From an uncultured Lachnospiraceae bacterium (GTDB lineage Bacteria > Bacillota > Clostridia > Lachnospirales > Lachnospiraceae): 37,086 bases of DNA. This document shows, piece after piece, positions 16,963 through 25,210 of this stretch. Under the pieces are notes generated by a model. It worked only from the letters and a program-made list of their open reading frames with translations. It was not told the DNA's origin and did not search any database. Position numbers and translations under genes: made by a program. How positions within the stretch are numbered: position 1 is the first letter of the stretch; each line of letters starts with the position of its first letter. The stretch is from positions 1 to 37,086 of the forward strand of contig CAMXQE010000038.1 in assembly GCA_947246015.1 (NCBI GenBank), in the 5' to 3' direction.

Positions 16963-17823
16963 ATGGGAAAATATAAAGAAAATATTTCTGACGATTCGTT
17001 ATGGATAACGGCAACGCCTACGCCGTTTGCAAAAACACTGCCGTTCTGTATTTCAGAAGCAGGGCATTTTATAGCCGGAAACGATTACCGGGTACAGCGG
17101 GATATGCACGATAGTTTTTTGCTCCTTTATACCGTTAACGGCCAGGGCTGTGTGCAGACAGGGACAAATGAAATTCTGCTTTCCAATGGATGTGCCGTTA
17201 TGATTAACTGCCGCATCCCGCATGAATATCACACGGCATCCGGTCAATGGGAATTCTTATGGATACATTTGAACGGCAGCGGTATTGCCCCGCTATTTGA
17301 CATTACTTACCCTAACAATTCCGTGCGTTCCATCCTTATGAAGCATCCAAAGGATTTTGAAGCAGGAGTCAGCAGCCTCATAAACAGGGTAAGTCAGAAT
17401 GATATCGCTGCATACCTTCAGCTTTCCTCGGATATACACCTGATTCTTAATGCCCTGTATCTTGCAGCGCATGAAAAAGATAAGGCAGACAGAAAGCAGA
17501 ACGGCACTGACGATGTACAGGCCGCTATTGAATACATAGAAAATAATTACTTTCAACCGATTACCGTAGAAGATATGATACGGCATCTCCCGGTTTCCAA
17601 ATATCACTTTATACGGCGCTTCAGCCGGGCCATTGGCCTTGCGCCATACAGCTACCTGACCAATTACAGAATCAACGTTTCAAAAACAATGCTCCGTTCC
17701 ACAGATAAAACTGTTTCTGAAATTGCCGAATCCTGCGGTTTTCCTGATACAAGCAATTTCATAACACACTTTAAAAAGCATACAGGACAGACGCCTTTGC
17801 AGTATAGACGGGATTTTTCATAA
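16963..17823 (+). CDS. AraC-family transcriptional regulator
   Basis: 286 residues from the ATG at 16963, five bases after GGAGG; an earlier in-frame ATG lacks a good site. Residues about 20-130 are a cupin-like sensing domain (HDSFLLLYTVNGQGCVQTG, CRIPHEYHTASGQWEFLWIH). Residues about 185-286 hold the two AraC helix-turn-helices (ITVEDMIRHLPVSKYHFIRR, then KTVSEIAESCGFPDTSNFIT, HFKKHTGQTPLQYRR). It is divergent from the DUF5107-GH35-GH2 operon and is its probable sugar-responsive activator. Confidence 0.9.
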   Translation: MGKYKENISDDSLWITATPTPFAKTLPFCISEAGHFIAGNDYRVQRDMHDSFLLLYTVNGQGCVQTGTNEILLSNGCAVMINCRIPHEYHTASGQWEFLWIHLNGSGIAPLFDITYPNNSVRSILMKHPKDFEAGVSSLINRVSQNDIAAYLQLSSDIHLILNALYLAAHEKDKADRKQNGTDDVQAAIEYIENNYFQPITVEDMIRHLPVSKYHFIRRFSRAIGLAPYSYLTNYRINVSKTMLRSTDKTVSEIAESCGFPDTSNFITHFKKHTGQTPLQYRRDFS

Positions 17824-17904
17824 TAAACAAAACATATCCATGCCCACGAATACAGGCTTACCTGCCAGGAGTGTTGTCAATATGGGACAACAAATTTCGA
17901 CAAA

Positions 17905-19362
17905 TTATTTCAATTTGTAATAACTTCCTTTCAATTTACCTTCTCTTTTTAATATTCCTGTTTCAACCAGTTCCTTTAGAATTTTTAATGCACGAGAATC
18001 CTTCACATTCAGCAAATTCTGGACTTCTTTATTTGTTATTTCCCCCTTTTCTTCTATATACTGAATAATCTTTTTATGGCTATCATTCAATTTATCCGTA
18101 CTTTTCCGTACTTTATCCGTACTTTTCCGTACTTTATCCGTATCCCCCATTATTTTATCCGCACCTTTACCAATTCTTGTTTTATCAGAAAACCGAAATA
18201 AGTTAATACGAAAACTTCCTGCAATTTCCATCAATTCTGGTTCTTCTAATCCAAGTTCCCGGCATCGTCGGATAATCCTTGGAATCCCACTCCCCCAGTG
18301 CTCCATAATATTCATATAAGTAAACGCATATACCAATGCTCTGTTCCTTGGTATGGAAATTCCTTCTCTGATATCTTTTATTCTCAAACTTCCAAACAGC
18401 ATCCCTGGAGAAGTCACTTCCACACGATCATCATATACCGCTACCTGTATACTTGAAGGATGCAGATAACTACGATGAACCACGGCATTACAAATCATTT
18501 CCCTGATGCAGTCTGTTGGAAGTTCATATATGTCTGTTCGATATAACCCATTTATTTCCGAACTCATATGAATATTGCGTAAGACATACTCATACGCTGC
18601 ATCCAACTGTTCCACAATGTCTCCATCATATTCTATCCGGTCAATAAATACAGCTCTGTCCCTCCCCTTGAACACAGCACATTGAATTGTTGCCTGTGGA
18701 AATAAATTGCTCGTCATAAGCAAAAAAGCATTCGTAGGATAATATTCATCGCCCCGTTTTACCAAAAAACCCCAACTTAGCAAATTTTTTTCCGTCAAGC
18801 GATGAATTCTCTCTACCATCTCCTCAGACCTGCAATGCTCCACCGCATATTGATACATCTTATCACACAAATGGTTAATCTCATCTTTGGTAACGCTTGC
18901 TTCCGGTGCCGCATAGTTTTGATCAAAACACCGATTAGCACCCTCAAACTCCAATTCCTTCAGCACAAACGAATCCGCTGGTCTGGTAGTTCCCGATACA
19001 CGAATATAAGTTCCGTTTTCCTTTCCCTTCGTCGTAAGATAGTATGGACGCTGACTACCTGGCATTATATTTACAACAATCACCACCTTCTCCTCAACAG
19101 ATACCAATGTCACAATTGGCATAATCATCGGTGTACAACTATCACAGATTGCTGAAGTAATCCCATCCATTATGGAAAAAGCATCTTCCTGATTGATTCC
19201 AAACACATTAAGTGTACCATCCTCCACACCAAACACAATTTTCCCTCCACTGCCATTTGCAAATGCAACCACCGTTTTCATATATACTTCACTTTTTTTC
19301 GGAACTTCCTGTTTGAACTCAACATATGCTGATTCACCAGATATGATATCTTCTATAGTCAT
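17905..19362 (-). CDS. AlbA_2 (Schlafen-like) / RecG-like C-terminal domain regulator
   Basis: 485 residues; ATG with AAAGGTGG upstream. N-terminal AlbA_2 domain (about 8-125): ESAYVEFKQEVPK, KTVVAFANGSGGKIVFGVED, then YIRVSGTTRPAD. The middle has an HATPase_c_4-type region (about 270-385): PTDCIREMICNAVVHRSYLH, VTSPGMLFGS, NRALVYAFTYMNIMEHWGSG. A short tandem repeat (KSTDKVR units, near 405-425) precedes a C-terminal winged helix (KKIIQYIEEKGEITNKEVQN). These proteins are commonly annotated as DNA-binding or ATP-dependent helicase-like; the true role is uncertain. It stands alone, between the AraC gene and the second peptide locus. Confidence 0.8.
   Translation of the reverse strand: MTIEDIISGESAYVEFKQEVPKKSEVYMKTVVAFANGSGGKIVFGVEDGTLNVFGINQEDAFSIMDGITSAICDSCTPMIMPIVTLVSVEEKVVIVVNIMPGSQRPYYLTTKGKENGTYIRVSGTTRPADSFVLKELEFEGANRCFDQNYAAPEASVTKDEINHLCDKMYQYAVEHCRSEEMVERIHRLTEKNLLSWGFLVKRGDEYYPTNAFLLMTSNLFPQATIQCAVFKGRDRAVFIDRIEYDGDIVEQLDAAYEYVLRNIHMSSEINGLYRTDIYELPTDCIREMICNAVVHRSYLHPSSIQVAVYDDRVEVTSPGMLFGSLRIKDIREGISIPRNRALVYAFTYMNIMEHWGSGIPRIIRRCRELGLEEPELMEIAGSFRINLFRFSDKTRIGKGADKIMGDTDKVRKSTDKVRKSTDKLNDSHKKIIQYIEEKGEITNKEVQNLLNVKDSRALKILKELVETGILKREGKLKGSYYKLK
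18091..18153 (-). repeat. 21-bp in-frame tandem repeat in the AlbA_2 gene
   Basis: TTTATCCGTACTTTTCCGTA plus C is repeated exactly (18091-18111, 18112-18132), followed by a degraded third unit. It encodes the heptapeptide KSTDKVR in the linker before the winged helix, so copy number can change without breaking the frame. Confidence 0.85.
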
Positions 19363-19413
19363 AGAACGCCACCTTTCACTCCAAAATACACTATCTACAT
19401 ATCATCAAATAAA

Positions 19414-19565
19414 TCAATCAATATCTACTGCCGCCCTGCTCTTAAGGTTACCAGCTTTCACATAATATTCCACACTTTTTAATAACTTACCTTTATCCAT
19501 TGCGTTTAAGAAATAGATATAAGTTACATTGTTTTCTCTGAGTTCTAAAGAGACAAACTTGTGGA
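19414..19565 (-). pseudogene. Short coding remnant, unknown
   Basis: Minus-strand frame reads KFVSLELRENNVTYIYFLNA, then MDKGKLLKSVEYYVKAGN, ending at TGA 19414-19416. Composition looks coding, but no start or ribosome site fits and a hairpin (19564-19592) cuts it off upstream. I see no family I can name. Confidence 0.35.
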
Positions 19566-19592
19566 GTGAAAGATTTGAAAAATCTTTCACTC
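19564..19592. terminator. Perfect 13-bp hairpin, possible terminator
   Basis: GAGTGAAAGATTT and AAATCTTTCACTC with a 3-base loop. TTAAACTCCATTTTT follows on the plus strand. It may be a terminator or the edge of a rearrangement. Confidence 0.5.
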
Positions 19593-19756
19593 TTAAACTC
19601 CATTTTTCTATCCTTTCATATTTGTACTTCGCTTATTTTTTTCTTTTAATGTAACATTCCAATACCAATTTATCAATACATATTTCCCTATATCAATTTT
19701 TAAATCCTCTAAGCAATTCCGCCGGACAAAGTTTGTATTCCCATATTTTCCACAAA

Positions 19757-19791
19757 AACGGATGGGCGGCCCACTATGGAGCCGCCCATAT
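19757..19791 (-). terminator. Rho-independent terminator of the small gene, copy 2
   Basis: Minus strand ATGGGCGGC / GCCGCCCAT around a 10-base loop, then CCGTTTTTG. It stands in the same place as the hairpin at 1475-1504 in copy 1, just past the small gene's stop. Confidence 0.75.
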
Positions 19792-19797
19792 CCGAAT

Positions 19798-19946
19798 TCA
19801 CAAACTCGATGGCACGCACCAGACATGCCATACATAACCGGGGACATAACGTAATAATTCCCACACACCATGAAGAAGATTATAAGATAAAGAAAATATG
19901 ATATCATCCTCTTGTAGCTTCCGCTCCAAGTCAAACTTTACTTCAT
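19798..19946 (-). pseudogene. Small divergent gene, copy 2, with internal deletion and stop
   Basis: The start region GGGGACAGCAGAATGAAG matches that of copy 1 (GGGGACAGCAGAAGGAGAG), but the codon after ATGAAG is TAA and about 20 codons are missing before LERKLQEDDIIFS. The rest (LLHGVWELLRYVPGYVW) runs to TGA at 19798-19800. It aligns with the small gene at 1490-1710 and confirms the frame of that copy past its own break. Confidence 0.5.
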
Positions 19947-19988
19947 TCTGCTGTCCCCTGACAGAAATCAGTGAATTATGACGGTACT

Positions 19989-20083
19989 ATTTTACTATTT
20001 ATATAAACAGAATAACATGACGCTTCCGGAAAATTATTTTTTCCAAAAACGTCATGTTAAAAACCTGATTTATCTGCTATAAT
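19989..20083. promoter_or_regulatory. Third operator with divergent promoters (orphan)
   Basis: Arms 20014-20033 and 20039-20058 (AACATGACGCTTCCGGAAAA against TTTTCCAAAAACGTCATGTT, 17 of 20 paired). Plus strand: -35 TGTTAA (20055-20060), 17 bases, -10 TATAAT (20078-20083). Minus strand: -35 TGTTAT (20012-20017), 17 bases, -10 TAAAAT (19989-19994). The minus promoter faces the small-gene remnant; nothing coding follows on the plus side up to the next operator, so a peptide gene may have been lost. 20084-20245 is AT-rich and otherwise empty. Confidence 0.6.
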
Positions 20084-20250
20084 AATTTATTTCATATTTT
20101 TTTAGCATTGTCAGTTATTTTTCGTATCTAACAAATTTCTCTACGCTTATTAACCGGAGATTTCTATTAATCGGCTCAATTTGCTATATCTTAACAGAAG
20201 CCTGCAAATAGTTAAATATTAATTTTACCACTTTTGAAACCAAAATAGAA

Positions 20251-20316
20251 TGACGTTTCTGGAAAATATTTTTTTCCGAAAACGTCATGTTAAAAATGTG
20301 ATTTATCTGTTACACT
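20251..20316 (+). promoter_or_regulatory. Operator and promoter of signalling peptide gene 2
   Basis: Inverted repeat TGACGTTTCTGGAAAA (20251-20266) against TTTTCCGAAAACGTCA (20272-20287), 14 of 16 paired. -35 TGTTAA (20288-20293), 17-base spacer holding TGATTTATCTG, -10 TACACT (20311-20316). Same layout as 1787-1855. Confidence 0.65.
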
Positions 20317-20370
20317 GTTTTGCAGAATTTTTAAATTTTAAAAGTACTTTCAGAAAAGGAGATTATCATC

Positions 20371-20502
20371 ATGAAAAAGAAAATTGTTACTTACCTTGCT
20401 TTAGTATTTGTATTGGCAAATACACTTTTCCCTGCATTCCAGCCTTCTCAGGGCGACAATACAGTTCAGCCTTTAGGATTTTGGGAAAAAGAATGGATTT
20501 AA
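20371..20502 (+). CDS. Secreted signalling-peptide precursor, copy 2 (43 aa)
   Basis: ATG at 20371 after AAAAGGAG. It reads MKKKIVTYLALVFVLA, NTLFPAFQPSQGDN and ends QPLGFWEKEWI. Same length as copy 1, with a conserved signal-like N-terminus and conserved C-terminal EWI, while the segment just before (GFWEKEWI against GLEREWI) differs. That is the pattern expected if the two peptides are told apart by cognate receptors. It converges on the regulator remnant with 8 bases between stops. Product processing and export are inferred. Confidence 0.72.
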   Translation: MKKKIVTYLALVFVLANTLFPAFQPSQGDNTVQPLGFWEKEWI

Positions 20503-20510
20503 ATAATCTA

Positions 20511-22340
20511 TCAATACCATTGTTTATTTGTATCATAATGTGTCTCATAATATTCTTTTAATCTTTTATGGTTTTCTGTCAAATCATAAAAATCAGTTAA
20601 ATAGAATGCCTGTATAAGCAACCTGTCGCGGGTTGCTTTATTTGCTTCTTTTAATTGTTCTAAATCAAATGCCTGTTCACCAAGTCCATATCCTACGAAT
20701 TTTCCATCAGATAACTTAAAACATCTATCCGTAAAATCCTTCATATATCTTAAAGATTTCTTATAATCCCCTATATTGGACAACATACACGCTAAATTAA
20801 ATATAGATACCTTAATACCTTCCCACCAATATTCCAAGCCAACTTGACTCTTCTCTATTTTTCTCAACATCTTTTCCAATAATACAATTCCTTCTTTTTG
20901 CTTTTCCTGCTCCCACAAGATATTCGCCAAATGTGTATACAGAATAATTTCAATATAAGAAAAATAATAGAGTTCCGTCCTTTTCAGATGTTCTTCCTTA
21001 ACCGATAATTCCAACAGCTCTTTATCCTTCTGATAAAACACCTCTGCATTTATCCGCCCCTTAGCATATGCAATCCAGTTTTCCATCATTCCTATATACT
21101 GCTGGTTATTGATACTTTCCATATCCAGCTTATCCTTAATTTGCTCCATCACTTCCCCTGCCTTATCTCATTCCCTTTTTCTGGCAGCTTCCTTAAACTG
21201 ATGCAGATATTCGAACGCTTTATAATCCGTAGTCTCCAAATCCCCCCTGAAATATCCCCATCCAATCTCCAACCGTTCCAAAATCGCCTCGCCCTCCTTC
21301 ACATGGGGCGCCCGTTTCCCTGTCTCCATCCGTGAATATGTTTCCACCGCACAGATTCCTTCGCTGATTTGCAGCTGCGTCATCCCCTTAATCTCTCTGT
21401 AAGAAAGCATATACTCATTCAGCAGATATATCTGCTTGCGGCTGTCAAACAATAATTCCGGCTGGAATGCCGTATCATAACCGGCATCCTCAAAGACTTC
21501 CATAAACGCATGGTACTGCACCTCGTATACATGCGCCTTTTCCATATCTATCAGCCGCAGGTCTCCGGTATAAAAGCGCAGCAATTCCGGTAAATGATAG
21601 AACCTGCCGCTTTCCTTCAAAAGCTTTACCGCCTTTTCTTCTATAAATATCCTTTCCACCGGCTCCATCTTCCCATGACAGATATGCAGCAATGCGCAGA
21701 CCATTCCCGGCACCAGTTTCGCACACTCCTGCTTGTCTGTAATAATATGTATTGTGTAATCAATCAGGGATTTTAATTTAGAATATACTTCGTCCTCAGA
21801 AATCAGATGCCGTATACCGCCCTTGTAATAATACAGCGCCAGCAATCCAATCTCAAACGCACTCAGCCGATATGCTTCCAGTCCGCTGTTTTCGTAAGCC
21901 GGAACCGTTTCATCCACTGCTTTCCGCAATAACCGCAGCATCTTCTCCGCATTATTCTCTATCTTTTCAGCCAAAACGGAAGACAGGTACAGATAAAACT
22001 GATTTTGGATTTTTACATTACAGCTCCTGTCCTCTGCCAGATTACTGTAATATAATTGTTCCACCGTTTCCCATTCCTGCTTCTGTATCGCTTCGAAAAC
22101 GGTTTCTTTCCATGTATAATACTCATATTCCTTTAAGGAAAGCATGACAGCAAAGTCTTCCGGATTCATTCCTAAACGCTGCATGAAATAATGAAACAAC
22201 AGCCCGTCCGGTATCCTTTCCCCGCTCTCATATTTGGTTAATGCTCCTGCCGAGCAGAGTCCTGCACTTAATGACTTTCGCGATATTTTCTTTTGTTCTC
22301 TTATCTGGTATATCATAATACCCGCTTTGATTCGGCGCAT
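20511..22340 (-). pseudogene. Double-HTH TPR regulator, copy 2, with in-frame TGA
   Basis: Paralogue of the regulator at 2030-3862, collinear over its whole length (609 codons plus stop). HTH 1 is near residues 5-62 (REQKKISRKSLSAGLCSAGA), HTH 2 near 304-360 (REIKGMTQLQISEGICAVET), with TPR-like helices after each. After EAARKRE comes TGA (21168-21170), then DKAGEVMEQIKDKLDMES in the same frame; copy 1 has TGG (Trp) there. So a single G-to-A change splits the protein into a 390-residue piece with both HTHs and a 213-residue open C-terminal piece. The short form may still bind DNA but would lack the C-terminal TPR part. ATG 22340 is kept. Confidence 0.75.
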
Positions 22341-22399
22341 ACTTCCCCATCTTCCTCTTGCAGATAATAGATTCCCCCTTTTACTCTCCTATATTTAAT

Positions 22400-22428
22400 C
22401 ATACCATATCAAAATCACTTTTGTAACT
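22400..22428 (-). promoter_or_regulatory. Promoter of regulator copy 2
   Basis: Minus strand -35 TTACAA (22423-22428), 17-base spacer, -10 TATGAT (22400-22405), about 60 bases from the start codon. No palindrome like the peptide operators is present here. Confidence 0.5.
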
Positions 22429-22512
22429 ACAATTTGCCTGATTTGTAAAATTCTGTGTTGTCCGTACAACATTTACTATATTTTTCTTTCGGTCTGCCAA
22501 CATAAAACAACA

Positions 22513-22550
22513 AAAAGAAAGGCGTAAGCCCTCTCTAACAGACTTACGCC
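22513..22550 (-). terminator. Terminator of serC-serA
   Basis: Minus strand GGCGTAAG / CTTACGCC with a 14-base loop, then TTTCTTTTTGTTG, starting 18 bases after the serA stop. Confidence 0.8.
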
Positions 22551-22567
22551 CCAAACATTCCAACAGC

Positions 22568-23731
22568 TTATTTCACCACTCTCACCCGGAACACGCCGTC
22601 AATCGACTGCAGTTTCCCTATCATCTCATCCGTAGCCGGGCTTTCCAAATCCAGCATGGTATATGCAACTTCCCCTTTAGACTTATTCATCATATCCGTA
22701 ATGTTGATACCCTGGTCGCCGAAACATGCCGTGAATTTCGTAATCATATTGGCGATATTCCTGTGGAATATTGCAATACGCCCTGCCTGCGCGCATATTC
22801 CCATATCACAATTCGGATAGTTTACACTGTTGACAATATTTCCGTTTTCCAGATAATTCATCATCTGCTCCACTGCCATCTTCGCACAGTTGTCTTCCGA
22901 TTCCTCAGTGGAAGCGCCCAAATGAGGAATCACGATGCATCCTTCCTGTCCGGCTGTGGTCGGGTTGGCAAAATCGGATACATACTTACGGATTTTGCCC
23001 GCTTTAATTCCTTCCAGCACATCCTTCTCATTTGCCAGCAAATCCCTTGCAAAGTTTAACAGGATGACGCCATCCTTCATTTTATCTATAGCCGCCTTAT
23101 TTATCATGCCCTTAGTGCTGTCCATTAACGGCACATGAATCGTAATGATATCACACTGTTCGTAAATTTCATCTACACTCATCGCATGTTTGATATCCCG
23201 GCTCAGGTTCCATGCCGCATGTACGGATACATAAGGGTCATAACCATATACTTCCATTCCCATATGCTTTGCCACGTTCGCCACCTTCACACCGATAGCG
23301 CCCAGGCCAATAACGCCCAGCTTCTTATCCTGCAGCTCGGTACCTGCGAATTTCTTCTTTTCTTTCTCAGCCGCTTTCGCGATATTCTCGTCATCCTTGT
23401 TTGCTGTTACCCAGTTAATCCCGCCCACGATATCACGGCAGGCCAGCAGCATACCGGCAATAACCAGTTCCTTCACGCCGTTAGCATTGGCACCCGGCGT
23501 ATTGAATACGACGATGCCCTTCTCTGCACATTTCTCCAAAGGAATATTATTGACACCCGCTCCGGCTCTGGCTACAGCCAGCAGTTTTTCCGGCAGCTCC
23601 ATATCGTGCATGGCCGCACTGCGGACGAGAATACCGTCCGCTTCTTCCACATTCTCCGTCTTTTCATAACAATCCGTAAACTTATCCAATCCGACCGCTG
23701 CAATCGGATTCAGGCAATGATACTTAAACAT
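22568..23731 (-). CDS. serA: D-3-phosphoglycerate dehydrogenase
   Basis: 387 residues, ATG with GAGAGGATGG upstream. It oxidises 3-phosphoglycerate to 3-phosphohydroxypyruvate with NAD, the first step of serine synthesis. Visible: ARAGAGVNNIPLEKCAEKGI, the Rossmann motif GLGAIG at 142-147 with the NAD-selecting Asp in YGYDPY, catalytic Arg229 (NFARD) and His270 in PHLGASTEE. The C-terminal 70 or so residues are an ACT domain (GINITDMMNKSKGEVAYTML), a likely site of serine feedback. Short form without the extra intervening domain. It follows serC by 19 bases in one operon. Confidence 0.95.
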   Translation of the reverse strand: MFKYHCLNPIAAVGLDKFTDCYEKTENVEEADGILVRSAAMHDMELPEKLLAVARAGAGVNNIPLEKCAEKGIVVFNTPGANANGVKELVIAGMLLACRDIVGGINWVTANKDDENIAKAAEKEKKKFAGTELQDKKLGVIGLGAIGVKVANVAKHMGMEVYGYDPYVSVHAAWNLSRDIKHAMSVDEIYEQCDIITIHVPLMDSTKGMINKAAIDKMKDGVILLNFARDLLANEKDVLEGIKAGKIRKYVSDFANPTTAGQEGCIVIPHLGASTEESEDNCAKMAVEQMMNYLENGNIVNSVNYPNCDMGICAQAGRIAIFHRNIANMITKFTACFGDQGINITDMMNKSKGEVAYTMLDLESPATDEMIGKLQSIDGVFRVRVVK

Positions 23732-23750
23732 ATTCTATCCATCCTCTCAC

Positions 23751-24833
23751 TTAAGCATTTTCCGCTTCAAATTTCTTCATGAACTCTACCAGCTTCTCCA
23801 CACCTTCTATCGGCATCGCATTATAAATGCTGGCGCGCATACCGCCTACGCTTCTGTGTCCTTTCAGGTTTTCAAAGCCCGCTTCTTTTGCTTCCTTTAC
23901 AAATTTTGCATCCAGTTCCTCATTTCCGGTCACGAAAGGAACATTCATCAGCGAACGGTCCTCCGCCCTTACGGTTCCTTTGAAAAGTTTGCTTTCGTCA
24001 AGAAAATCATAAAGAATCTTCGCTTTCTTTTCATTATACTCTTTCATAGCTGCAAGTCCGCCCTGCTTTTTCAGCCATTTGAATACCTTGCCGCAGATAT
24101 AGATACCGTATGCGGGCGGCGTATTGTAAAGGGATTCCGCATCCGCATGGATTTTATATTTTAACATCGTAGGCGTTCCCGGCAGTACGTCTTCCGTAAT
24201 CAGGTCTTCCCTGATAATTACGATGACCACTCCGGCAGGGCCTACATTCTTCTGCACACCGCCGTAAATCACACCATATTTGCTCACATCCACAGGCTCC
24301 GATAAGAAACAGGAAGATACATCCGCTACCAGCGTATGTCCTTTCGTATTCGGCAGAGTCTTGAACTTTGTTCCGTAAATCGTATTGTTCTCGCATATGT
24401 AAACATAATCCGCATCCTCCGGAATAGCCAAATCGGAGCAGTCCGGTATATAGGAAAACGTCTTATCCGCAGAAGAAGCCACCTCTACCGCTTCCCCGTA
24501 TATCATTGCCTCCTGGTACGCTTTCTTCGCCCACTGTCCCGTAACAATGTAGGCTGCCTTTTTATTCTTCATCAGATTCATAGGAATCATGGCGAACTGC
24601 TGGCTTGCACCGCCCTGTAAAAACAATACCTTATAATTGTCGGGAATGTTCATCAGCTCCCTCAAATCCGCTTCCGCTTCCTTAATGATGGTATCATATG
24701 CCTTGGAACGATGGCTCATCTCCATAACGGACATGCCGGTTCCCTTGTAATCTAACATCTCGTCTGCAGCTTCTTTCAAAACTTCTTCAGGTAAAACTGC
24801 CGGACCTGCTGAAAAATTATAAACTCTGGACAC
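23751..24833 (-). CDS. serC: Phosphoserine aminotransferase
   Basis: 360 residues from a GTG at 24831-24833 (SRVYNFSAGPAVLPEEVL) just after GGAGGAG; an ATG eight codons earlier would put that site inside the gene. It converts 3-phosphohydroxypyruvate and glutamate to phosphoserine, with pyridoxal phosphate on Lys195 (GGVQKNVGPAG). Other family marks are GMSVMEMSHRSKAY, LFLQGGASQQFAM and the C-terminal GHRSVGGMRASIYNAM. First gene of serC-serA. Confidence 0.95.
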   Translation of the reverse strand: MSRVYNFSAGPAVLPEEVLKEAADEMLDYKGTGMSVMEMSHRSKAYDTIIKEAEADLRELMNIPDNYKVLFLQGGASQQFAMIPMNLMKNKKAAYIVTGQWAKKAYQEAMIYGEAVEVASSADKTFSYIPDCSDLAIPEDADYVYICENNTIYGTKFKTLPNTKGHTLVADVSSCFLSEPVDVSKYGVIYGGVQKNVGPAGVVIVIIREDLITEDVLPGTPTMLKYKIHADAESLYNTPPAYGIYICGKVFKWLKKQGGLAAMKEYNEKKAKILYDFLDESKLFKGTVRAEDRSLMNVPFVTGNEELDAKFVKEAKEAGFENLKGHRSVGGMRASIYNAMPIEGVEKLVEFMKKFEAENA

Positions 24834-24875
24834 TTTTCTCTCCTCCTGTATATTCATACATTATATTTATGCAAC

Positions 24876-24907
24876 AGTTCAGCCCATGACATATCGCAGG
24901 CTGAACT
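24876..24907. other. Inverted repeat upstream of serC
   Basis: AGTTCAGCC and GGCTGAACT, perfect 9-bp arms, 14-base loop, about 45 bases before the serC start. It could be an operator or a leader hairpin; no T-box or riboswitch consensus is visible. Confidence 0.45.
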
Positions 24908-25020
24908 CTTACATATTTATACATAAACTCCATTTTACAATCATTCATTCCATTCGTCAACCCAATTTTCAGCTTTCACTCTACCATCCGAAATATTATC
25001 CTCAAACGCCGTCACACTCC

Positions 25021-25133
25021 GCGAGCCAGCTTATTGAATCAAAAAACACACTTAAAGCAATTGCCAAGTGTGTTCAAATCCCTGTTTCGTAAAAAAGCGC
25101 TTTATGCACCTCTTAGACAGATACTTGGCTCGC
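25021..25133 (-). other. Structured intergenic element with internal terminator-like hairpin
   Basis: Outer arms GCGAGCCA (25021-25028) and TGGCTCGC (25126-25133) enclose a strong hairpin AACACACTT / AAGTGTGTT (25045-25053, 25066-25074) that on the minus strand is followed by TTTTTT. It lies after the L,D-transpeptidase gene and probably ends that operon. The 377-base gap 24834-25210 otherwise holds only the inverted repeat near serC and no gene. Confidence 0.5.
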
Positions 25134-25210
25134 TGCTTGCGGGAATAAAGCAGCTCCGTTCTGCCTGTGCTTTCTTTTTATTCCCACCGATAAAGGATGG
25201 AAACACTGCG

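Noticed and set aside
23135..23782. 215-codon plus-strand frame opposite serA
   Set aside because: Antisense shadow; crosses the serC-serA junction and has no ribosome site.
24834..25210. T-box or riboswitch leader before serC
   Set aside because: No T-box AGGGTGG-type motif or known riboswitch core visible; only simple inverted repeats.
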